Below, in pieces: positions 6,122-10,391 of a stretch of DNA of 10,391 bases. The translations under genes were made by a program, and so were the position numbers. The notes beneath the pieces are model-generated. The model ran no database searches and was not told where the DNA came from. It saw only the letters and a program-made list of their open reading frames with translations. Source of the DNA: Dehalococcoidia bacterium (GTDB taxonomy: Bacteria; Chloroflexota; Dehalococcoidia; SAR202; UBA826); NCBI GenBank assembly GCA_012965485.1, contig DTSF01000110.1:2778-13168 (forward strand). Direction: 5' to 3'. Position 1 is the first letter of the stretch; each line of letters starts with the position of its first letter.

Positions 6122-6907
6122 TTAGAAAGGTATCTTCTCCGTTATCTTTGCATCTTCGCAAGGGTCGTGGCCTTCCGGATGGGTATCCTGAAGCATTTGA
6201 CCGAAGTTATCACTGGTGACATGACATAGAAAATACAGACCTGCTTCTTCAAGAAATTTCATTACATCGTGATGGATATCCTTGCCTTTTGGGTTTTTGG
6301 CTACTTCAAAAATATCTTTCCTTCCGTAATAGTTGTCCTTGGGCGTAGCACCATCTGTAAAAGTTTTATCCTTAATGCCCCTCATCTTGAGTTCTGAAAC
6401 TAACTCATCCCACTCAGTATGACTTACCTCTCCAATTTCATACATGAGAGCATTACGAATCGGAAACATGATGGCCATCACTCTGTGAAAAGCTTTCTCA
6501 TCATCCGTCATTCCGTCCTCTAAATGTCTTGCGAGTTCGTCCCCGTTAAAAGCAGGGGTTCCTCTAGCTTGTAGAATTTCACCGGCGGAGTTTACTGCCA
6601 CAGCCTCATTCATGGAAAAGAGGAAAACTTCATCACCGTCTACTATGTGGTCAGTATTTGGCTTGAGGCCAGCTCCATGAGGTATTCCTAAGAAAATACA
6701 ATAACCGTCCGGGTTTATCACACACGCATATTTGTCTTCTGGCCTACTTTCCTGTCCAGGAGGTTGTGCGGGAGCAGGCTGGGAAATTTGGTTTGAGTTA
6801 GTTGTTCTGGTGGCTACCACCTTTTGTGCCGAGGGAGCAGTCGTTGTACCCCCGCAAGCGATAATTAACAAAAAGGCAATCAGAAAAAACATTAACCAAT
6901 TGTTCAT
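6122..6907 (-). CDS. hypothetical lipoprotein with four extra cysteines
   Basis: The 261-residue product starts with a textbook lipoprotein signal: MNNWLMFFLIAFLLIIAC, with the lipobox IIAC and lipidated Cys18. A Thr/Gln/Pro-rich linker follows to about residue 57. I do not recognise the folded part. It contains four further cysteines in two close pairs (Cys62 and Cys70; Cys228 and Cys250), which would suit disulfide bonds outside the cytoplasm. It also has His/Asp-rich segments such as KGKDIHHD (208-214) and DTHPEGHDPCED that could bind metal. The start at 6907 has GAGGG 5 bases upstream. The gene stands alone on the minus strand, 115 bases downstream of the flavoprotein stop. The lipoprotein call is strong; the function is unknown. 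Confidence 0.82.
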   Translation of the reverse strand: MNNWLMFFLIAFLLIIACGGTTTAPSAQKVVATRTTNSNQISQPAPAQPPGQESRPEDKYACVINPDGYCIFLGIPHGAGLKPNTDHIVDGDEVFLFSMNEAVAVNSAGEILQARGTPAFNGDELARHLEDGMTDDEKAFHRVMAIMFPIRNALMYEIGEVSHTEWDELVSELKMRGIKDKTFTDGATPKDNYYGRKDIFEVAKNPKGKDIHHDVMKFLEEAGLYFLCHVTSDNFGQMLQDTHPEGHDPCEDAKITEKIPF

Positions 6908-6976
6908 AGCTGCCCTCTTCGCAATTTCGTATATGTAAGGTCAAAAATACCTCTCCGTCCCTTGCCAACAACACTA

Positions 6977-7013
6977 TAGTGAGCATAGTGCCTCACATGA
7001 TTTTGAATTAATT
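6977..7013 (+). repeat. left copy of diverged ~37-bp direct repeat
   Basis: Bases from TAGTGAGC to GAATTAATT align with 9022-9059 at roughly 30 identical positions with two small gaps, sharing TAGTGC, TCAC, ATGATTTTG and ATTA. This copy lies in the gap after the flavoprotein stop and overlaps part of a CACTATAGTG palindrome (6972-6981). The two copies bracket the flavoprotein/transporter pair. Confidence 0.5.
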
Positions 7014-7023
7014 GGTTATATCT

Positions 7024-7518
7024 TCATCCGTGGAGTTTGCAAACCAATTGACCCCAGTGTTGGCCCCACTCGTAACATTTTGAAACAATAGAATCCTCGG
7101 AAGATTCAGAAAGTGCTATTGGGCCGTAATGAGATGAGTGGGCGTTTCCCTGGATGACCATTCCATGGTTGAGCAAGACATGAAGCATGCTAAGCAAAGC
7201 TAGTTCTGCACCACTACCAGGGCTTCCCCCAGCAGTGAATGCTCCTCCGATCTTTCCAGACAATGGGCCTGGATAGTCTTGATGAGCCATCACGTCGAAA
7301 AGTCGCTTGATTTCCCAATCGATACCTCCGAACCGAACCGGAGTGCCGATTATTATTCCTTTAGCTAACAACATTTCTTCCCAACGAACATCACCAACTA
7401 ACCTAACGGTGGCCTCTAACCCCGAATCCTGAATTCCTTGACGAATGGGCTGCACCATATGTTCGGTACGCCCATTTTTGGAAGTGTATATTATTAGTAA
7501 ACTATTCTTCTGTTTCAT
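7024..7518 (-). CDS. WrbA-like flavodoxin-fold NAD(P)H:quinone/FMN oxidoreductase
   Basis: The protein has 164 residues and a flavodoxin-like fold binding FMN. Seen: strand 1 followed by a phosphate loop YTSKNGRTEHM at 11-21; GTPVRFGG at 59-66, equivalent to the PTRFG element of WrbA; and GGSPGSGAELALLSML (98-112) then LLNHGMVIQG (115-124), the third and fourth flavin-site segments of that family. It is shorter than E. coli WrbA (about 198) and lacks part of the insert between these motifs. Family members reduce quinones by two electrons or act as FMN reductases; the exact substrate is open. The ATG at 7518 is chosen because AGGGTGAT lies just upstream; the GTG at 7527 overlaps that Shine-Dalgarno. 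It diverges from an MFS transporter, so shared regulation and a joint efflux/redox stress role are plausible. Confidence 0.87.
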   Translation of the reverse strand: MKQKNSLLIIYTSKNGRTEHMVQPIRQGIQDSGLEATVRLVGDVRWEEMLLAKGIIIGTPVRFGGIDWEIKRLFDVMAHQDYPGPLSGKIGGAFTAGGSPGSGAELALLSMLHVLLNHGMVIQGNAHSSHYGPIALSESSEDSIVSKCYEWGQHWGQLVCKLHG

Positions 7519-7601
7519 TTTTATCACCCTGTGATATTTCTTAATTTGGTTTTAATAGTATGCCCCTATTTCGTTACAGCCTACCCAGGCACTCATATGC
7601 C

Positions 7602-7631
7602 TAGACCCATATTAAATGAATTATCTATAAT
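7602..7631 (+). promoter_or_regulatory. candidate promoter of the MFS gene
   Basis: A perfect -10 box TATAAT (7626-7631) has TAGACC (7602-7607) 18 bases upstream as a moderate -35. Transcription would begin near 7638, leaving a leader of about 35 bases that contains the C-run. Confidence 0.55.
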
Positions 7632-7657
7632 GAAAACGTGCTTAAGAAATTTCATTA
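7628..7657. repeat. 8-bp inverted repeat over the -10 box and start of transcription
   Basis: TAATGAAA (7628-7635) and TTTCATTA (7650-7657) are perfect inverted copies with a 14-base spacer. They overlap the predicted -10 box and transcription start and end directly at the C-run. This could be an operator, or a leader hairpin. Confidence 0.4.
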
Positions 7658-7668
7658 CCCCCCCCCCC
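7658..7668 (+). repeat. run of 11 C at the expected ribosome-binding position
   Basis: Eleven uninterrupted C residues end 4 bases before the ATG of the MFS gene, where a Shine-Dalgarno would normally lie. No purine-rich alternative is present. Such tracts change length by replication slippage and also attract sequencing errors. Confidence 0.85.
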
Positions 7669-7672
7669 GCCG

Positions 7673-8920
7673 ATGAAGTCGGAAAAACTCTATTACCTCA
7701 TAAACTTTTGTGACAATTTTTTCTTTTCTCTGGCAACCGTGACTTATGGGGTTTACGCTGTGCGGCACGGCCAGTTGGAAGCCTACCAATTAATCCTCAT
7801 TGGTACTGCAATGGAGCTCGCTGTCTTTATGGCTGAGGTTCCAACCGGAATAATGGCCGACCGATACAGTAGGAAGGGCTCTATATTAATAGGTCTTTTC
7901 GTAATGAGTGCTTCCATCGCAATCGTGGGATTATCGCCAACTTTTACTGGAATCGGATTAGGAATGTTCTCATGGGGAATTGGGTACTCGTTTATAAGTG
8001 GTGCACAAGAAGCATGGCTCTCTGACGAAATAGGTGAGACAAAGGCTAACAAGGCATTTATTAAAGCCGCCCAATGGCAGATGGCAGGGGGAGTACTTAG
8101 CATCATTCCTTCCATTGTTCTTGCGGGAATAAACCCCCGCCTCCCATTCATTACAGCAGCATTCTTCTACGCTTCACTGATGTTTTTCCTATTACTGCAA
8201 ATGCCGGAGAAAGGATTTATTAGAAGAGCCAGCAGCATGAAAGGTAGCGTATCTATTCTTCCTGAAGGTTTCTGGTCAAGGCTTAAAACTAATCACCTTA
8301 TGTTCATCGGTATAGTTACCTCGGTTTGTATAGGTGTGACTATGGAAACTTCTATGAGATTCATGCCACATATCATGCTCAACCTTCAAAATATGCCGAC
8401 CATCTCTTTTATGAATTACTTTACATTTGGTATGACCGGTGATGTGGAGTCTAGCGAACTTGGCTGGTTCGGCATCATCAAAGGTGGTGGCTATCTAGCG
8501 GCACTTTTTGGTACTTTTCTTGTAGGAAAGGTGGTGGAGACTGAACGTCTTCTTTCAGTATCACGTGCTTTAACTTTCTCAACCTTCATTTTAGGCCTGT
8601 CTGCTTTAGTTTTTGGAGCCGCCAATGGGTTTCTTTTAGCACTATTTTCATACTGGCTTTTAATTGCTGTAGAAGAGTCGATGTATCCACTACGTGTAGC
8701 ATTTGTAAACAGAGGTGTTCAAAGCTCTGAGAGGGCGACTCTGATATCAATAATTGGCCAGTCTACATCTTTTGGGGAAATGTCGGCTGGTCCAATAATG
8801 GCCATAATATCTGTCGCAAGATCAGTTTCTTTTGCTTTAATTACTTCAGCCGTTGCGTCGGTTTCCGCCTCGTTATTATTTGCAAAATCATCTTTTACCT
8901 TAAAGGAGAATGAAGGATAA
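7673..8920 (+). CDS. major facilitator superfamily transporter
   Basis: The 415-residue protein has about twelve membrane helices in two halves, around a central loop near residues 178-208. The MFS motif A is visible between helices 2 and 3 (EVPTGIMADRYSRKGS, 55-70), followed by the charged AQEAWLSDEIGE (111-122). This pattern is common in drug-efflux-like MFS families that exchange protons for small hydrophobic compounds. The second half contains GWFGIIKGGGYLAALFG (264-280) and AVEESMYPLRVAFVNRG (332-348). Substrate unknown. The first ATG after an in-frame TAA (7643) is at 7673, and it fits the usual N-terminus before helix 1. It lacks a Shine-Dalgarno, which the C-run replaces. It diverges from the WrbA-like gene, suggesting a paired response to a toxic or redox-active compound. 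Confidence 0.9.
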   Translation: MKSEKLYYLINFCDNFFFSLATVTYGVYAVRHGQLEAYQLILIGTAMELAVFMAEVPTGIMADRYSRKGSILIGLFVMSASIAIVGLSPTFTGIGLGMFSWGIGYSFISGAQEAWLSDEIGETKANKAFIKAAQWQMAGGVLSIIPSIVLAGINPRLPFITAAFFYASLMFFLLLQMPEKGFIRRASSMKGSVSILPEGFWSRLKTNHLMFIGIVTSVCIGVTMETSMRFMPHIMLNLQNMPTISFMNYFTFGMTGDVESSELGWFGIIKGGGYLAALFGTFLVGKVVETERLLSVSRALTFSTFILGLSALVFGAANGFLLALFSYWLLIAVEESMYPLRVAFVNRGVQSSERATLISIIGQSTSFGEMSAGPIMAIISVARSVSFALITSAVASVSASLLFAKSSFTLKENEG

Positions 8921-8959
8921 AGCCGTTCTCAGCAGAATAACTCTCATAAACACATTGTG

Positions 8960-9017
8960 ACTGACTCTTAATCAGTAGGTTCTCTGTTCAGAACAGGACT
9001 TCGTCCTACCCGCACCA
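8960..9017 (+). other. tRNA-Lys(CTT)-like 3' half, probable remnant
   Basis: A complete anticodon arm is visible: stem ACTGA (8960-8964), loop CTCTTAA with anticodon CTT, stem TCAGT (8972-8976). A five-base AGGTT variable region follows, then GTTC, two small stems (CTGTTC-A-GAACAG at 8984-8996; AGGAC-TTC-GTCCT at 8995-9007), and a tail ending GCACCA at 9017. The T-arm region is too long and its loop abnormal. No D-arm or matching 5' acceptor strand is present upstream, so it is not a working tRNA. It may be a leftover of integration next to a tRNA gene, or chance. Confidence 0.35.
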
Positions 9018-9021
9018 CATC

Positions 9022-9059
9022 TAGCGAATGTAGTGCTCACTCATGATTTTGGATTATTT
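9022..9059 (+). repeat. right copy of diverged ~37-bp direct repeat
   Basis: This aligns with 6977-7013 (shared TAGTGC, TCAC, ATGATTTTG, ATTA). It lies 5 bases after the tRNA-like tail and runs into the TATAAT box of the RidA gene. The repeat could therefore mark module ends or be a conserved promoter segment. Confidence 0.5.
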
Positions 9060-9077
9060 ATAATGGCGTCATGACGC
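9059..9077 (+). promoter_or_regulatory. -10 box with a 12-bp palindromic operator candidate
   Basis: TATAAT at 9059-9064 is followed by the perfect palindrome GCGTCATGACGC at 9066-9077, which would cover the transcription start near 9071. That is a classical repressor position. No good -35 hexamer is seen, so an activator may be needed. The RidA-family gene starts 41 bases downstream. Confidence 0.5.
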
Positions 9078-9117
9078 TACACAATAAGGTGGTTCATGAA
9101 ATTAAGGAGTGTCTTCA

Positions 9118-9504
9118 ATGGTTATTGAACGTAAGAACTATGATGGAATTCCCCTGACAGGCTCGCCCCATTTTCACGCTGTCAGGGTGGGAGATTTACT
9201 TTTCTTCGCTGGAGCAACTGCCAAAATGACGGGTGCTGAAAAGGGAAGCATGGCTGATCAGACGAGGGTGATTTTCGAGCGAATGAAATACATTATGGAA
9301 TGTGAAGGAGGAACCCTTAGTGATGTTGTAAAAATTACAAGCTACGTGACCGATTTGTCAGAATCCGCTAAATTTGAAACTCAAATAGTTCGACAGGAGT
9401 ATTTCGGAGAAGATCTGCCCGCCAGCACAAGGGTCCAAGTTGCGGGTTTAGATGGTCCTAACTTGCTGATTGAAATTGATGCTATAGCGATAATATCTCA
9501 ATAA
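9118..9504 (+). CDS. RidA (YjgF/YER057c/UK114) family protein
   Basis: The 128-residue product has the normal length for the family and its landmarks: VGDLLFFAGATAK (24-36), ADQTRVIFERMKYIMECEGG (46-65), DVVKITSYVTDL (69-80), PASTRVQV (101-108) and LLIEIDAIAI (116-125). RidA proteins are cytosolic trimers that hydrolyse reactive enamine/imine intermediates released by PLP enzymes. The substrate-binding Arg105 and Glu119 (equivalent to Arg105 and Glu120 of E. coli RidA) are present. The usual active-site Tyr near 17 (GPYSQ) is His in SPHFH, and the Cys two after the Arg is Gln. This may be one of the other Rid subfamilies, not archetypal RidA. ATG 9118 has AAGGAG 8 bases upstream; GTG 9109 overlaps it and is rejected. 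Confidence 0.92.
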   Translation: MVIERKNYDGIPLTGSPHFHAVRVGDLLFFAGATAKMTGAEKGSMADQTRVIFERMKYIMECEGGTLSDVVKITSYVTDLSESAKFETQIVRQEYFGEDLPASTRVQVAGLDGPNLLIEIDAIAIISQ

Positions 9505-9547
9505 CAACCTTTGACCATTTGATTACGGCCTTGATGAAACAGGTTGT
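9504..9547. terminator. inverted repeat between convergent RidA and racemase genes
   Basis: ACAACCT (9504-9510) and AGGTTGT (9541-9547) are perfect 7-bp inverted copies with a 30-base loop, filling the 51-bp gap between two convergent stops. There is no T-run. It is a possible bidirectional 3'-end structure. Confidence 0.3.
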
Positions 9548-9555
9548 GGCAAAAG

Positions 9556-10212
9556 CTAATTAGCCAGTAAAACGGTATTTATGGCCATTCCAGCGGCGGC
9601 TATGGTTGGATCAATGACTGGGACTCCTAATAATTTTTCTAGGGCTTCGCGATACTTTGCCATGCCCGCGCAACCCATAATTATTACCTCTGCACCGTCT
9701 TTGTCACGGAGTTCTGTCCCCACTTCCAGCATTTTCTCATAGGTATCGTTGCTATTCTCTACCTCTGCCACAGTTAGCTCCAATGCACGCTCACCGACGC
9801 AATGATTGTGAAGGAGTCGTTCCCGCATGTGTCGGATGTGGCGAGGAATCGACTGGCTAAGTATTGCTATAACACCAAACGAATGACCCCGTGAGAGGGC
9901 TGTTAGCATTGCACATTCAGCAATGCCAAATACAGGTCTATCTGTTTCTTCTCTACAAAGGGCTAACCCAGGGTCTGAGTAACACGCAATTATAAAGGCA
10001 GAAGCCTCGGTGTCGGCTCTAATACTATCCACAATCAACGGTTCAACCTTACTTACATCAGCCTGACTTTCAACTCCGAACGGGCCGTCTGAAAGGGTTA
10101 TACATTCAAGATGTGGACCACCAGCTAAACGCAACGGCTCCAAAGCCTCCGAAATACCGGAAGTAACAGCATCGTTAGAGTTTGGATTTATGACTCTTAT
10201 TACCGGGTACAT
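9556..10212 (-). CDS. Asp/Glu/hydantoin racemase family protein
   Basis: The 218-residue cytosolic protein has the two half-site signatures of the cofactor-independent Asp/Glu/hydantoin racemase superfamily. The N-terminal INPNSN (8-13) is typical of hydantoin racemases. Catalytic Cys77 lies in IIACYSDPG (74-82) and catalytic Cys181 in IIMGCAGM (177-184). PVIDP (198-202) near the end is also usual. Both cysteines are present, so a two-base racemization mechanism on hydantoins or amino acids is likely; the substrate is not determined. The ATG at 10212 has only weak upstream purines (AAGGA 11 bases away, AGG closer), but it starts the first beta strand correctly. It is convergent with the RidA gene, another enzyme of amino-acid or imine chemistry. 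Confidence 0.92.
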   Translation of the reverse strand: MYPVIRVINPNSNDAVTSGISEALEPLRLAGGPHLECITLSDGPFGVESQADVSKVEPLIVDSIRADTEASAFIIACYSDPGLALCREETDRPVFGIAECAMLTALSRGHSFGVIAILSQSIPRHIRHMRERLLHNHCVGERALELTVAEVENSNDTYEKMLEVGTELRDKDGAEVIIMGCAGMAKYREALEKLLGVPVIDPTIAAAGMAINTVLLAN

Positions 10213-10391
10213 TAACCTGTTTTTCCTTATCCAGAAATCTTAACATCAAAGTGTTGGCAGAAACGAATTAGTTAAGGATGAGCAGTATCTTTACATCGGA
10301 ATATAGTGACTTAGATTAATATTTTATCTGGATCCTTAGTAGGATTGAATTTGAAGGTTTAAAGCGTTTCTAACCATCCGTAACATTCACT
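10213..10391. other. upstream region of the racemase gene, no feature recognised
   Basis: AT-rich sequence with no coding frame I trust and no clear promoter pair. It presumably contains the promoter of the racemase on the minus strand. Confidence 0.4.

Noticed and set aside
7531..7713. Plus-strand frame through the C-run into the transporter start
   Set aside because: It overlaps the transporter in a different frame and begins at a GTG without ribosome site. It matters only as a possible in-frame extension if the C-run changes length.
8920..9020. Complete tRNA gene
   Set aside because: No D-arm or 5' acceptor strand, and an abnormal T-arm; only the 3' half is tRNA-like.
6122..9504. A defence or mobile-element system around the repeats
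   Set aside because: No integrase, transposase, nuclease, helicase or CRISPR-type repeats are visible; the genes are an ordinary lipoprotein, flavoprotein, transporter and Rid protein.

Overview
The window looks like bacterial chromosome of moderate, slightly AT-leaning composition, with no plasmid, phage or IS hallmark genes. The mix of gene families recalls marine Chloroflexota of the SAR202 / Dehalococcoidia type: a family III CoA-transferase, an SDR dehydrogenase, an Asp/Glu/hydantoin racemase, a RidA protein, a WrbA-like flavoprotein and two DUF805 membrane proteins. This placement is inferred from family content and style; no marker gene confirms it.

Left part (1-2830). A family III CoA-transferase runs off the left edge on the minus strand. 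It is preceded by a small protein with a C-x2-C...C-x2-H zinc-binding pattern. Next comes a plus-strand two-helix membrane-protein reading frame that appears broken at a run of seven A, closed by a 13-bp-stem hairpin. A single-helix membrane protein (minus) and a protein with a duplicated alpha/beta domain (plus, with a very good TTGACA promoter) then diverge from a region carrying repeated CCTAACC boxes.

Middle (2940-6910). Two DUF805 membrane proteins are transcribed divergently, one fused to an N-terminal double-CxxC zinc ribbon. A short-chain dehydrogenase (minus) lies convergent to the second. It is followed by a 320-bp gap with a perfect 12-bp inverted repeat, a DUF4349 cell-envelope protein (plus), and an unrecognised lipoprotein with four paired-looking cysteines (minus).

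Right part (6910-10391). A WrbA-like flavoprotein and an MFS transporter diverge from one intergenic region. The transporter has no Shine-Dalgarno; a run of 11 C lies in its place. This two-gene module is bracketed by two diverged copies of a ~37-bp direct repeat, and the right copy adjoins a sequence resembling the 3' half of tRNA-Lys(CTT), so the module may have been acquired or moved. A RidA-family protein with a palindrome just after its -10 box is convergent with an Asp/Glu/hydantoin racemase; both act on nitrogen compounds.

Genes mostly alternate strands singly, so there is little operon structure beyond the small zinc protein/CoA-transferase pair. No defence, CRISPR or secondary-metabolite system is visible. 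The strongest leads are the CoA-transferase lacking its expected nucleophilic Asp, the poly-C leader of the transporter, the repeat-bracketed module with the tRNA-like fragment, and the frameshifted small membrane protein. Several starts were moved to better Shine-Dalgarno sites: 1983, 2208, 3406, 7518 and 9118.
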